Assembly: GCA_028277605.1 (NCBI GenBank)
Contig: JANQFZ010000050.1
Location: 37,761-101,760, forward strand
DNA: 64,000 nt
Source of the DNA: Vallitaleaceae bacterium
Lineage (GTDB): Bacteria > Bacillota > Clostridia > Lachnospirales > Vallitaleaceae
Reading direction: 5' to 3'
Positions 26,113-36,223 of the stretch are shown in pieces; the first letter of the stretch is position 1; each line of letters starts with the position of its first letter. The notes beneath the pieces were generated by a model. It saw only the letters and a list, made by a program, of their open reading frames with translations. It had not been told where the DNA came from and did no database searches. The position numbers and the translations under genes were made by a program.

Positions 26113-26997
26113 TTACTTCCATTTTTTCTTAACCTCTTTCAATTCTTCAAATAACAGCTTATAGCTTTCATACCTTGACAAACTGATTTCATGATTCCTA
26201 ACCGCTTCTTTAACAGCACAATCTGGTTCATCAATATGATTACATCCATGAAAGCGACAAGATGGATAATACGGCTTAAAGTCAATAAAATAATCCTTTA
26301 GCTCTTCTTTATCGATCTGATCTAAATAAAGCGAACTAAAGCCCGGTGTATCAACAACATAGCTATCCTTATTAAAAGCAATCAGCTCTGCATGCCTTGT
26401 CGTATGCTTACCTCGTGCTATTTTTTTGCTGATTTCACCCGTTTCCAATATCACTTTATTTTGAAAAACATTTAATAAAGAAGATTTACCAACACCAGAA
26501 GGACCTGCAAAAACAGAAGTCCGTTCATATAACTCCTCTAAGAGCTCTGATAAGCCTACTTTTTCCTTGGCACTGGTTAAATGAACACGGTAACCCGCCT
26601 TTTTATAAATATCCTTAAGCTGCTCACTTTCATCTCTCGATAAAATATCTATTTTATTAAAGCAAACAACCGCTTTAATATCTTCTTTTTCGATACTTAT
26701 TAAAAATCTATCCAAAAGATTCAAATTAGGCTTTGGGCGGTTAACAGAAAAAACGACTATTACCTGATCAATATTGGAAACACAAGGACGAACCAGCTCA
26801 TTATGTCTTGGTAATATCTTGGCAATATTAGCCTTCATCTGTTCAACCTGCATAGCCTCAAGGACAACATTATCTCCTATCAGCGGCTTAACCTTCTGAT
26901 TTCTAAAAATGCCCTTAGCCCTGCATTCAAAAACCCCTTCATTGGGTACATGTACATAATAAAAGCCACCAATCCCTTTAATGATTTTCCCATTCAT
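26113..26997 (-). CDS. rsgA: ribosome small subunit-dependent GTPase A
   Basis: RsgA (YloQ) is a circularly permuted GTPase that checks late 30S maturation. The 294-residue product has an N-terminal OB fold, CFNKIDIL (G4) before GPSGVGKSSLLN (G1) and DTPGFSSL (G3), and a C-terminal zinc site CRFHGCNHIDEPDCAV. The ATG at 26995-26997 is one base after the pknB stop codon and follows GAGGTGGAATAGT, so the two are tightly coupled. The prpC-pknB-rsgA-rpe-thiN order is classic. Confidence 0.97.
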   Translation of the reverse strand: MNGKIIKGIGGFYYVHVPNEGVFECRAKGIFRNQKVKPLIGDNVVLEAMQVEQMKANIAKILPRHNELVRPCVSNIDQVIVVFSVNRPKPNLNLLDRFLISIEKEDIKAVVCFNKIDILSRDESEQLKDIYKKAGYRVHLTSAKEKVGLSELLEELYERTSVFAGPSGVGKSSLLNVFQNKVILETGEISKKIARGKHTTRHAELIAFNKDSYVVDTPGFSSLYLDQIDKEELKDYFIDFKPYYPSCRFHGCNHIDEPDCAVKEAVRNHEISLSRYESYKLLFEELKEVKKKWK

Positions 26998-26998
26998 A

Positions 26999-28906
26999 CT
27001 ATTCCACCTCATTAAAGTTAATTTCTTGCTCATCTTGTACATGATCGTCTAAATAGACGATGACACGTCCTGTTCCAGTTCCTGAAATTGGTATTTTAAG
27101 CGGCAACTCACTAATACTTACCGTCTGGTTATAAACCTCATTCTCTATACCATCCTGTGCATAGAACAAGACTTTAACCTGTGCTTGTGTTTGACCGTTA
27201 AGATCTTCTAAAATAAGTGTTCTCGTTATTTCTTTCTTTCCTAGACTAACCACAAGGTCAATATAATAACCTTCTCTAACCTCGGTATCCGGTTCTGTAG
27301 TTTGATGTATTATATGCCCCTTTGGAACCGTGTCACTAAATCCTTCAGAAACATCACCAACATCTAATTTATTTTCCCCTAATAAACTCTCAGCTTCCTC
27401 TAAGGTTTTATTGTATAAGTCGGGTACAAGAACTTTATGCTCCAATGGCCCAAGGCTTGCAATAATAATAACGGGATCCCCTTTATCTAACAGTGCATCA
27501 GCCTCTGGCATAGTCTTAATGACAACACCAGCAGGAATAAAGTCGTGATTCGTAGTTTCTATCTTAGGTACAAATTGAGCATCCTTTAGTATTTTTTTAG
27601 CTTCATCAAATTGTTTATCTGTAACGTCGGGTACTTTTAACAGTTCAGCACCTTTACTTACAACAACTTCAATTGTCGTATTCTCATATACAGCTGTCTC
27701 CGCCTCTATATTTTGGAATAAGATGTGATTTTTTTGTACAATGTCATCAAATTTCTCTTCAATAATTTCTATTTTAAGTCCTTTTTCTGTAAGGATGCTG
27801 TTAGCTTCATCAAAAGTCATGTTAGTTATATTGGGTACGTAAATCTCATTGGGAACCAGCTTCTCACGAACACCCCTTAAGAGAAAAATGGATAATGCGC
27901 CTACTAATAGAATTGCTGAGATAATGCCTAGTATAACAACACTTTTTTCCACAACCCTCTTTTTCTTCTCATCAACTTCAACTTCTTCATTTTCATCCCA
28001 TATTTTCTTGATAACTGTATCCGTCATAAATAAAGTGGGCGAGTCATCTAAATCTTTTACTTTAGCGATAGAGAATTCCTCTGTAGGCTCTTTACATTTG
28101 CTCAAATCATTTAGCAATTCTGCTGCTGAAGTATATCTCAATTCACTTTTCTTTTGAGTTGCTTTAAGAATGATATTCTCTAGATTCTTATCTATATTTT
28201 GATTTTTTTCACCAGGATTTGGCAGAGACTCTTGTATATGAAGCAGAGCAACAGACACAGGACTTTCAGCTTGAAATGGTAATTCTCCAGTAACCATTTC
28301 ATACATTGCTATACCCAGTGAATACAAGTCACTTTTTTCATCACTATACACACCTCTTGCCTGTTCTGGGGAGATATAATGGACAGAGCCCGAAACATTG
28401 TTGCTTGCATGAATAGTTGCACCAGTTGTTACTTTTGCAATACCAAAATCCGTAACTTTGATTCTACCATCGTCTGCAATCAAAACGTTTTGAGGTTTGA
28501 TATCTCTATGTATGATATGGTTGGCATGAGCATGCTCTAAAGCAGATGCTATAGCCATACTCATTTGAATAGTATCGCTATTAGATAACTGACCATTTTT
28601 CTTAATATATTCCTTTAAAGTAATTCCTTCAATAAGCTCCATAACAATATAATAGATTTTCTTGTGACTACCAACGTCATAAATATTGACAATATTAGGA
28701 TGAGATAAAGAAGCAGCAGATTGTGCTTCTACTTTGAATTTTCCAACAAATTCTTCGTCAGAGCAGTATTCATCACGCAAGACCTTAATAGCAACAAGCC
28801 GTTGAAGTTTATTGCATCTTGCCTTATAAACAACTGACATACCACCAATGCCTATCTTTTCTATAATTTCGTATCTTTCGCTTAAAATGACACCTGACTG
28901 CAGCAT
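26999..28906 (-). CDS. pknB: Ser/Thr protein kinase with PASTA repeats
   Basis: A PrkC/Stk-type membrane kinase that senses muropeptides or lipid II and controls cell-wall growth and germination. The 635 residues comprise a kinase domain (about 11-270: GIGGMSVVY loop, catalytic K41, HRDIKPQN with D135, VTDFGIAK), a juxtamembrane stretch, one membrane helix (about 327-347) and three PASTA repeats (about 358-560). A further 70-residue beta-rich tail without PASTA pattern follows. Its cognate phosphatase prpC is four bases upstream. Confidence 0.97.
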   Translation of the reverse strand: MLQSGVILSERYEIIEKIGIGGMSVVYKARCNKLQRLVAIKVLRDEYCSDEEFVGKFKVEAQSAASLSHPNIVNIYDVGSHKKIYYIVMELIEGITLKEYIKKNGQLSNSDTIQMSMAIASALEHAHANHIIHRDIKPQNVLIADDGRIKVTDFGIAKVTTGATIHASNNVSGSVHYISPEQARGVYSDEKSDLYSLGIAMYEMVTGELPFQAESPVSVALLHIQESLPNPGEKNQNIDKNLENIILKATQKKSELRYTSAAELLNDLSKCKEPTEEFSIAKVKDLDDSPTLFMTDTVIKKIWDENEEVEVDEKKKRVVEKSVVILGIISAILLVGALSIFLLRGVREKLVPNEIYVPNITNMTFDEANSILTEKGLKIEIIEEKFDDIVQKNHILFQNIEAETAVYENTTIEVVVSKGAELLKVPDVTDKQFDEAKKILKDAQFVPKIETTNHDFIPAGVVIKTMPEADALLDKGDPVIIIASLGPLEHKVLVPDLYNKTLEEAESLLGENKLDVGDVSEGFSDTVPKGHIIHQTTEPDTEVREGYYIDLVVSLGKKEITRTLILEDLNGQTQAQVKVLFYAQDGIENEVYNQTVSISELPLKIPISGTGTGRVIVYLDDHVQDEQEINFNEVE

Positions 28907-28910
28907 TTTC

Positions 28911-29636
28911 TCACCTCATTCCCTTTACTAAAATAGCTGATATATTATCTTTACCACCATTTTTTAGAGCTAATTGCATCAACTGGTCTAAAATAGTGTC
29001 AATATCATGAGATTCCTTAACAATCGATAAAATTATTTCATCCTTAATCATATTGGTTAATCCATCAGAACATAACAAAATAAAATCATCACCATTTAAC
29101 TTCTCAACAAAGCTATCTACAACAACATCTTGATCAAGGCCTACTGCCCTTGTAATGATATTTTTATCAGGATGATCATAAGCTTCTTCCTGAGATATTT
29201 TACCTCTCTTTACCAATTCTTCAACAAAAGAGTGATCACTGGTGATTTGGTTTATTGTACTATTTAATATATACAAGCGGCTGTCCCCAACATTTGCAAC
29301 ATATATCTTATCATTGACTATAGTACTGACTACAAATGTTGTTCCCATCCCATATAATGCTTTGTTATCTTTCGCCTTGGAGTAAATATTATGATTGATG
29401 TAGACAATACCATCTTCAAGCAATTGGGGAATATTAACTGATGGGTTTTGCTTAATATACTGTATAAATTGTTCAACAGCAAAAGAAGATGCATATGCCC
29501 CACCTTGATGTCCACCCATGCCATCTGCAATGATGAACATATTGGGAAGACTGCCTACTGCTTCTGTACAACAGTATAAGCTGTCTTGATTTTGATCTCT
29601 AACATACCCTTTATGGGTTCGACCTAACGCTTTCAT
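28911..29636 (-). CDS. prpC: PP2C-type protein phosphatase PrpC
   Basis: Mn-dependent Ser/Thr phosphatase that reverses PknB phosphorylation. The 241-residue product has the metal-binding motifs of PPM phosphatases: RDQNQDSLYC, ADGMGGHQGG, VANVGDSRLYIL, LCSDGLTNM and GGKDNISAILVK. The start is the ATG at 29634-29636 after GGGAGGCAAT; this overlaps the 3' end of rlmN by 26 bases, indicating translational coupling. Confidence 0.96.
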   Translation of the reverse strand: MKALGRTHKGYVRDQNQDSLYCCTEAVGSLPNMFIIADGMGGHQGGAYASSFAVEQFIQYIKQNPSVNIPQLLEDGIVYINHNIYSKAKDNKALYGMGTTFVVSTIVNDKIYVANVGDSRLYILNSTINQITSDHSFVEELVKRGKISQEEAYDHPDKNIITRAVGLDQDVVVDSFVEKLNGDDFILLCSDGLTNMIKDEIILSIVKESHDIDTILDQLMQLALKNGGKDNISAILVKGMR

Positions 29637-30678
29637 ATTGCCTCCCTTGACTATGTTTTCTTCGTAACTGACCACAAGCAGCATCAATATCCTGTCCAAG
29701 CTCACGTCTTACCGTTGCTTGTATACCATGACTGACCAATATATCTTTAAAGGCTGTCACTGCTTTCTTGGGGCTTTGTTCATAGGAACGTTCTTCTATA
29801 GGATTCATTGGAATTAAATTAACATGGCATAGTATATTCGATAAAACACAAGATAGCTCTTGTGCGCAAGCTTCTGAGTCATTAATATCTTTAATTAGGA
29901 TGTATTCAAAAGTAATTCTTCTATTCGTCTTTTTAACATAAGTCTTACATGCTTCTATTAATGTTTGATAAGAGTAACGATGAGCGACTGGCATAATTTG
30001 TACTCTTATTTTATTATTAGGGGCATGCAAAGAAATTGCAAGTGTAATTTTTAACCTTTCATCTGCTAAAGCTAGTATTTTATCAATTAACCCACAAGTC
30101 GATACAGCAATATTTCTCTGGCTGATATGAAGCCCTTCTTGAGATGATAACACTTTAATAAATCTAATCAGTGAATCATAATTTTCTAATGGTTCCCCTA
30201 TTCCCATAACGACAACATTGGATATTCTTTTACCTGATAGCTTTTGAATGGCATACACTTGTTCAAGCATCTCCGAAGCTGATAAATCTCTATTGAGACC
30301 TCCAATAGCAGAAGCACAAAACTTACACCCCATTCTACATCCAACTTGCGATGTAATACAGACTGAATACCCATGCTTATATTTCATAAAAACACTTTCA
30401 ATCACATGATCGTCCTTAAGCTTAAATAAATACTTGATGGTTTCATTCTCTGAAGATGCCAATTGGCCTTCAACAACCAACGTAGTTATGAAACACTGCT
30501 CATCCAGCAATTGCATTAATGATTTTGGAAGGTTGGACATATCTTCAAAACTGTCTACCAGCTTATTATGTAACCATTCATAGATCTGACGTGCTCGGTA
30601 AGATTTTTCTCCAAGTTCAATAACATATTGTGTTAGTTCATTGATTGTCAATGACATTATGTCTATTTTTTCTTTCAT
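29611..30678 (-). CDS. rlmN: 23S rRNA/tRNA adenine-C2 methyltransferase RlmN
   Basis: A radical-SAM enzyme that methylates A2503 of 23S rRNA and A37 of some tRNAs. The 355 residues contain the cluster motif CRMGCKFCAS, VVMGIGEPLENYDSLI, FEYILIKDINDSEACAQEL and the C-terminal region with the catalytic cysteine in DIDAACGQLRRK. The start follows AAAGGATTGGTTAATC. It lies between rsmB and prpC, as in most Firmicutes. Confidence 0.97.
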   Translation of the reverse strand: MKEKIDIMSLTINELTQYVIELGEKSYRARQIYEWLHNKLVDSFEDMSNLPKSLMQLLDEQCFITTLVVEGQLASSENETIKYLFKLKDDHVIESVFMKYKHGYSVCITSQVGCRMGCKFCASAIGGLNRDLSASEMLEQVYAIQKLSGKRISNVVVMGIGEPLENYDSLIRFIKVLSSQEGLHISQRNIAVSTCGLIDKILALADERLKITLAISLHAPNNKIRVQIMPVAHRYSYQTLIEACKTYVKKTNRRITFEYILIKDINDSEACAQELSCVLSNILCHVNLIPMNPIEERSYEQSPKKAVTAFKDILVSHGIQATVRRELGQDIDAACGQLRRKHSQGRQYESVRSNP

Positions 30679-30742
30679 GATTAACCAATCCTTTTGTTTG
30701 TCCTACTGTAACCTACTACAATTCGTCTTCTCTTCATTAGTT

Positions 30743-32080
30743 CTAATTCTTCTTAAATTTAGCTATAAAAAACCCATCTGTACCATCTGCTTCTGGCAGC
30801 AATTGAAGATATCCTTTATGTACCTGTTGTTCTTTAAGTCGTCTAGGTAAAATAGGCTCTATATCGACGAGTTCAAAATCATAATGTTTTAAGAACCATT
30901 CAACATTGTGTTCATTTTCTCCCGAATGAATCGTACAGGTACTATAAATCAAAAAGCCTTGCTTTTTAACATAGCGTTGGCTTATATCTAATATTTTTCT
31001 TTGCAACTCAATTAAGTCCTTTAATTGCTGAGGGTTTAGATGGTACTTAATATCAGATTTCTTTCTAATAATTCCCAAACCCGAACAAGGTACATCACAT
31101 ATCACTCTATCTGCTACATGAATTAGCTTATCATCTAAATCTGTTGCATCCCATAAATCGATTGAAACATTCGTCAGCTTCAATCGATGAACATTGTCCC
31201 TAATTAGCTCTACTTTTTTATCATTAACATCTCTAGCTATAACTCTTCCATTTGGACTTAGCACTTGTGCTACATGAGTTGCTTTACCTCCTGGGGCGGC
31301 ACATACATCTATGACTAGGTTTCCAGGGGCAGGATCTGCTATCTCTGTTACAAGCATTGAACTTTCATCTTGAACTTGAAAGCATCCTTCTTGGAAAGTA
31401 TTAAGCTTTGCCAAATGATCGTACCCACTAATATGAAAAGCATAGTCTAATAGATGTCCATTTTCCACATAAACGCCTTCCTTTTCAAGCCGTAATTGAA
31501 GCTGTGAAGGTTGAAGGAGAGTCGTATTGGTTCTTATACATGTCTTGGTGATGTCATGGCTGTTCTTACATATAGCTTTCACCGTTTTATAATCAAACTG
31601 TTTTAACCAAAGCTCTATCATCCATTTAGGAAAAGCATAGCAGATGCTTAGATAGTCTATAGGAGACTGAATCTCATCTGGATAGACAATCCTATCTTTA
31701 TTTCTTATAATCGTTCGTAAAACACCATTAACAAAACCTGTTAATGATTGAAACCCTCTTTTTCTTGTCAACTTGACTGCCTCATTACAAATTGCTGATT
31801 CTGGCACCTTTGATAAATACAGCAGTTGATAAACCGACATTCTGAGTATCATTAAAATAACAGGCTTTATTTTTTTGGTTTTTAATTTAGAATACTGATC
31901 AATAATATGATCTAGGGTGATCATATACTCTATTGTTCCTTCAACCAAACGTTTAATAAAGGCTCTATCCCTTTTTTCCATGGTGGAAGTCTTAAAGTAA
32001 TTATCCAGTGCATGATTGGTAAAGACTTTATCTTTAGTTATATTTAATAAAATTTTTAAAGCTGCCTGCCTTGTATTCAT
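30743..32080 (-). CDS. rsmB: 16S rRNA (cytosine-967-C5)-methyltransferase
   Basis: RsmB (Sun) methylates C967 of 16S rRNA. The 445-residue protein has a NusB-like N-terminal RNA-binding domain (about 1-140) and a SAM-dependent domain with VIDVCAAPGGKATHVAQVL, DVPCSGLGIIRKKSDIKY (catalytic PC) and YSTCTIHSGENEHNVEWFL (second TC cysteine). It follows fmt by 90 bases. The zinc metallopeptidase gene often found between fmt and rsmB in clostridia is missing. Confidence 0.97.
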   Translation of the reverse strand: MNTRQAALKILLNITKDKVFTNHALDNYFKTSTMEKRDRAFIKRLVEGTIEYMITLDHIIDQYSKLKTKKIKPVILMILRMSVYQLLYLSKVPESAICNEAVKLTRKRGFQSLTGFVNGVLRTIIRNKDRIVYPDEIQSPIDYLSICYAFPKWMIELWLKQFDYKTVKAICKNSHDITKTCIRTNTTLLQPSQLQLRLEKEGVYVENGHLLDYAFHISGYDHLAKLNTFQEGCFQVQDESSMLVTEIADPAPGNLVIDVCAAPGGKATHVAQVLSPNGRVIARDVNDKKVELIRDNVHRLKLTNVSIDLWDATDLDDKLIHVADRVICDVPCSGLGIIRKKSDIKYHLNPQQLKDLIELQRKILDISQRYVKKQGFLIYSTCTIHSGENEHNVEWFLKHYDFELVDIEPILPRRLKEQQVHKGYLQLLPEADGTDGFFIAKFKKN

Positions 32081-32170
32081 CGTCGTCCTTTTCTCCTAAC
32101 TCTATTAAACTGGAGAATCAAAAATTCAATTTCTTCAATTATTAAGCTTTATATCTACAAGTTTTAGGTA

Positions 32171-33112
32171 TTAAAAACTTGTGAAAAGTTCACCCAATGC
32201 AATAGAATGACCTCTTAAAAAAGCATCTGCTGTTATTCTTTTCTTGCCCTGAAGCTGAAGTTCAGTAATCAACAGCCTATTTTCCCCACATTGAACTATA
32301 GGACCTTTATTCTTAATGATTTCAACAACTTCTCCAGGATTGCCCATTATATTAAAGTCTTTAATAACCTCTGCCTTCCATATCTTGATCATCTTTTTAT
32401 GCCAATAAGTAAATGCACTTGGCCATGGGTTAAGTCCTCTTATTAACTGCTCAATGGAACGCGCCTTCATGTTCCAATCAATATTTCCCATATGTTTATC
32501 CAGCATTGGAGCATAGGTAGCCGCTTCATCTTGCTGCTTTTCTCTGGGCGCAGTTCCTTCTTCAATGGTTTTTAATGTCTTTATAAGTAAGTCTGCCCCA
32601 ACTTTGGAAAGTTTATCATGTAATAGTCCAGCGGTTTCTTGTTCTGTGATCATAACTTTGTCCTTTAAGATCATATCACCTGTGTCTAATCCTTTATCCA
32701 TATGCATGGTCGTTATACCTGTATGCGTTTCACCATTGATAATAGACCATTGTATCGGAGCTGCTCCCCTATATTTTGGGAGCAGCGAAGCATGAACATT
32801 AATACATCCATACTTAGGCAACTGAAGTATTGCCTCAGGTAATATTTGTCCGAATGCAATCACAACAATAATATCTGGATTCAGCTTTTTAAGATTATCT
32901 ATAAACGCTTGTTCTCTTACTTTCTTAGGCTGGTAAACCTGTAATCCTTGTTCCATGGCATACAATTTAACAGGAGAATATTTTACCTTTTTCCCTCTGC
33001 CATAAGGTTTATCTGGTTGTGTTACAACACCAAGAATTTCATACTCTGCTTTTGTTAAAGCTTTTAAAGTGGGAACAGAAAAATCAGGCGTTCCCATAAA
33101 TACTATTTTCAT
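32171..33112 (-). CDS. fmt: methionyl-tRNA formyltransferase
   Basis: Fmt formylates initiator Met-tRNA from 10-formyltetrahydrofolate. The 313 residues begin MKIVFMGTPDFSVPTLKAL and include NVHASLLPKYRGAAPIQWSI (with the Asn-His catalytic pair), GDTITT-like THTGITTMHMDKGLDTGDM and the C-terminal tRNA-binding domain ending LRGHSIALGELF. It follows def by nine bases; the two gene products act at opposite ends of formyl-Met metabolism. Confidence 0.97.
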   Translation of the reverse strand: MKIVFMGTPDFSVPTLKALTKAEYEILGVVTQPDKPYGRGKKVKYSPVKLYAMEQGLQVYQPKKVREQAFIDNLKKLNPDIIVVIAFGQILPEAILQLPKYGCINVHASLLPKYRGAAPIQWSIINGETHTGITTMHMDKGLDTGDMILKDKVMITEQETAGLLHDKLSKVGADLLIKTLKTIEEGTAPREKQQDEAATYAPMLDKHMGNIDWNMKARSIEQLIRGLNPWPSAFTYWHKKMIKIWKAEVIKDFNIMGNPGEVVEIIKNKGPIVQCGENRLLITELQLQGKKRITADAFLRGHSIALGELFTSF

Positions 33113-33121
33113 TTTATCACC

Positions 33122-33574
33122 TTATTCTCTAACAATATTGGTTGCAATATCAGTAAACAACACACCATTTAAATGGTCAATCTCATGACAAATAGCTCGC
33201 GCTAGAAGTCCTTCACCTTCTATGGTAAATTCTTCTCCTTCTACATTAAGAGCCTTTGTTTTTACTTTTAAAGGACGTTTTACCTCTCCTGATACACGAG
33301 GCATACTTAAGCAAGCCTCTGGGCCCACCTGTTCACCATCTGTTTCAATAATTTCAGGGTTAATAAAAACAAGAGGTCCCTGCCCAATGTCAATGACTAT
33401 GATTCTTTTTAATATTCCAATCTGAGGGGCCGCTAACCCAACACCATCCGAATGATACATAGTGTCCAGCATGTCAGCTGCTAGTGTCTTAATTCTATCT
33501 GTAACAGCGTCAATATCCTTAGCACGTTTTCTAAGGATATCGTCACCCTCTAAACGAATATTTCGTAATGCCAT
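33122..33574 (-). CDS. def: peptide deformylase
   Basis: Def removes the formyl group from nascent proteins. The 150-residue metalloenzyme has the three signature motifs: GVGLAAPQIG, EACLSMPRV (metal-binding Cys) and HEIDHLNGVLF (HExxH). I start at the ATG 33572-33574, after GGAG with 11-nt spacing; a GTG four codons upstream touches the ribosome-binding site. Confidence 0.97.
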   Translation of the reverse strand: MALRNIRLEGDDILRKRAKDIDAVTDRIKTLAADMLDTMYHSDGVGLAAPQIGILKRIIVIDIGQGPLVFINPEIIETDGEQVGPEACLSMPRVSGEVKRPLKVKTKALNVEGEEFTIEGEGLLARAICHEIDHLNGVLFTDIATNIVRE

Positions 33575-33648
33575 ATTTTGAAACACTCCTTCTACTAAAC
33601 AAATAGGTTACATTATTATGTTACACTATAATATATATTATAGTTATT

Positions 33649-35877
33649 CTAGTATGATACTAATGGATTAATATCAAATTGTATAGCTATCGACTGATAA
33701 GATTTGTCCCTTTCCAAAAATTTATAAAAAGCTTTGATAAATTTTAGTAAGGCATCATAATCACGATGTGTAATCATCAGTCTCTGTCTATAATAATCTT
33801 TAACTTTTGAAATATTAGCTGGAGATGGTCCAATGATCTCGTAGCTGTTATCAAGCATTTTACGAATGATACCTGCTAAGTCATATACATGATGAATTAA
33901 GTGCTTTTCATCGGAGGACTGCATCAGTAAGACCATAAAATGACTAAAAGGCGGATAATGCATCAGTTTTCTAAATGCCAGTTCTTCCTCATAAAAGGAG
34001 GCATAGTCTTCTTTAGACGCTCTTATAATGCTATAATGATCAGGTGTATAGGTTTGGATTACCCCGACACCTGGTAAACGCCCTCTACCAGCCCTTCCAG
34101 CTACCTGAGTTATCAATTGAAAGGTTCTTTCTGAAGCTCTGAAATCATGATTATGTAAAGATTGGTCAGCAGCTAACACGCCTACCAACGTAACTCTATC
34201 AAAATCATGCCCTTTTGCAATCATCTGTGTACCAATCAGTATATCAGCCTCATAATTAGAAAACTGATGGATGATCCTAGAGAAACTGTCTTTCTTCGTT
34301 GTTGTATCCATATCCATTCTTAGAACTCTTGCTTTTGGAAAAAGCTCTTTGACACATGCCTCCACTTTTTGTGTCCCAATACCAAAAGGCTTGAGATACT
34401 TTGAACCACATGCTGGACATACAGACGGCAGCGGCATAGTATCTCCACAATAATGACAGACTAACTGATGCTTACTGCTGTGGTATGTATAGCTAATATC
34501 GCAGTGCTTGCATTTAAAAACATAGCCGCACTGCCTGCATGAAACAAAATTAGAATGTCCTCTTCTATTCAAAAATAATAATATTTGCTCATTCTTACAT
34601 AATCTATTTTTTATAAGCTCATAGAGACGGCGGCTGAAGATACTCTTGTTACCCTTAGCTAGTTCATCTCTCATATCCACAATTTCGACCTTTAAGTTAT
34701 CCTTTGCAGCCGCTTTATGCTTCAACTCTAGTAAAGTGTACTGATCATTCTTCGCCTTATAAAAAGACTCCAACGATGGTGTGGCAGAACCTAATAGGAC
34801 TTTAGCTCCGTTTAGCTCTGCTCTTCTTATAGCAACCTCTCTTGCATGGTATTTTGGAGTCGTTTCAGACTTATAGGTCATTTCATGCTCCTCATCCATA
34901 ACGATCAAACCTAAGCGACTAAAAGGAGTAAAAATAGCTGACCGAGCACCAACCATAATAGCTATTTTATTCTCCTTAGCTTTCATCCATACGTCATACC
35001 GTTCACCTTTTGACAGTCGGCTGTGCATCACTCCAACCAGCGAACCAAAGCGCTCTTTAAAACGTCGAACCGTCTGAGGTGTTAAGGAAATTTCAGGCAC
35101 TAATACAATGGCTTGCTTACCTAACTGTATAACATGTTCGATAATCCTTATATAGACTTCTGTTTTACCACTTCCTGTCACACCATGTAGCAAAAAAACA
35201 TCAGAATGCTGTGTCTGATAACTTTTTATCACTGTATTTACAGCATGCTGTTGAGATGGGTTAAGTGTAACATGACCATTGGTAGAGTTCAAGGGGGGGG
35301 ACTTCATTTCTCCCTGCCTTACAAGCTTAATCATTTGCTTACGCTCTAAATTCTTTACTACAGTTGTTGGTATTTTGGCTTCTTTACAAAGCTGACTCTT
35401 TTTCATGGTATTATGTGTAAGCAAATACTCACCTGCTCTAGTTAAAGCTGGATAATGTCTTTTGCGCCAACCTTGAATAGCCTTCACAAGTTCTGCCTTT
35501 GATACCATAACCTCAATGATAGGATCCTGTCTGCTTATTATTTCTCTCTTAGAGGGAAGCATACACTTTAAAGCGGATTGTATAGTACAAGCATAATACT
35601 TCTGCATCCAAACAGCCAAATTGATTAATTGAGTCTCAATAGTCAGCTTATCAGAACAGTCTATAATTGATTTAATCTTACTTACTTCTAAATCAGAGTG
35701 TGTCTCCAATCCTATCACGTAACCCCTTACTTCTCTATTGGCATTACCGAAGGGGATATTAACCATCATACCTATCTTAATTGTTTCCATTAATTTCTCT
35801 GGTACAGCATATTGGAAAACTCTATTTAGATTTGAATGTGATATATCAACGATAACATTTGCATATTTTTTACTCAT
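33649..35877 (-). CDS. priA: primosomal replication restart helicase PriA
   Basis: PriA reloads the replisome at repaired forks. The 742-residue product has an N-terminal DNA-binding region, then helicase motifs HGVTGSGKTEVYIRII, VLVPEISLTPQ, MDEEHEMTYKSE, LGSATPSLES, a zinc-binding insertion with eight cysteines (CRQCGYVFKCKHC to CPACGS, about 446-486), and VAGRAGRGRLPG. coaBC, which often precedes priA in Firmicutes, is not here; rpoZ is its direct neighbour. Confidence 0.97.
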   Translation of the reverse strand: MSKKYANVIVDISHSNLNRVFQYAVPEKLMETIKIGMMVNIPFGNANREVRGYVIGLETHSDLEVSKIKSIIDCSDKLTIETQLINLAVWMQKYYACTIQSALKCMLPSKREIISRQDPIIEVMVSKAELVKAIQGWRKRHYPALTRAGEYLLTHNTMKKSQLCKEAKIPTTVVKNLERKQMIKLVRQGEMKSPPLNSTNGHVTLNPSQQHAVNTVIKSYQTQHSDVFLLHGVTGSGKTEVYIRIIEHVIQLGKQAIVLVPEISLTPQTVRRFKERFGSLVGVMHSRLSKGERYDVWMKAKENKIAIMVGARSAIFTPFSRLGLIVMDEEHEMTYKSETTPKYHAREVAIRRAELNGAKVLLGSATPSLESFYKAKNDQYTLLELKHKAAAKDNLKVEIVDMRDELAKGNKSIFSRRLYELIKNRLCKNEQILLFLNRRGHSNFVSCRQCGYVFKCKHCDISYTYHSSKHQLVCHYCGDTMPLPSVCPACGSKYLKPFGIGTQKVEACVKELFPKARVLRMDMDTTTKKDSFSRIIHQFSNYEADILIGTQMIAKGHDFDRVTLVGVLAADQSLHNHDFRASERTFQLITQVAGRAGRGRLPGVGVIQTYTPDHYSIIRASKEDYASFYEEELAFRKLMHYPPFSHFMVLLMQSSDEKHLIHHVYDLAGIIRKMLDNSYEIIGPSPANISKVKDYYRQRLMITHRDYDALLKFIKAFYKFLERDKSYQSIAIQFDINPLVSY

Positions 35878-35922
35878 TTATCTCTTCCCTAATTAATAGA
35901 AACAAGGCTCTAATTACAATAA

Positions 35923-35962
35923 GGGGCTGTCTTAGAGCATTACAATATACTAAGACAGCCCC
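35923..35962 (-). terminator. strong hairpin between rpoZ and priA
   Basis: GGGGCTGTCTTAG (35923-35935) pairs perfectly with CTAAGACAGCCCC (35950-35962), loop 14 nt; the minus-strand tail is TTATTGTAATTAG. It probably reduces transcription from the yicC-remA-gmk-rpoZ part into priA. Confidence 0.7.
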
Positions 35963-35970
35963 ATCCTTCT

Positions 35971-36198
35971 TTATCGATTGACAACAATATCAATATTACC
36001 TTCATATAATTCCTGCACAGCATTTGAAAGTGGTTTTGTAACCTGTTCCTGAATAAGAATTTCATCACCTGCAATAATTTGCCTAGCTCTTTTTGCTGCC
36101 GCAATAACGATGGAATATCTACTATTTAGCTTTTCCTCATTTTCTTCTTTTCTTTTGTTGACCGTTCCCATTAAGTCTGAATAGGATGGATGTAGCAT
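35971..36198 (-). CDS. rpoZ: RNA polymerase omega subunit
   Basis: Omega helps assemble the beta-prime subunit into RNA polymerase. The 75-residue product shows MLHPSYSDLMGTVNKRKE, then SRYSIVIAAAKRARQII, the conserved omega helix, and KPLSNAVQELYEGNIDI. I start at the ATG 36196-36198, preceded by AAAGGAGAG; 11 upstream in-frame codons overlap gmk. Order remA-gmk-rpoZ-priA is standard. Confidence 0.95.
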   Translation of the reverse strand: MLHPSYSDLMGTVNKRKEENEEKLNSRYSIVIAAAKRARQIIAGDEILIQEQVTKPLSNAVQELYEGNIDIVVNR

Positions 36199-36223
36199 AT
36201 TTTGTTTCTCTCCTTTACTATTT

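Noticed and set aside
29330..29530. Minus-strand frame of 66 codons inside prpC
   Set aside because: It is in another frame of the secure PP2C gene and lacks a start signal.
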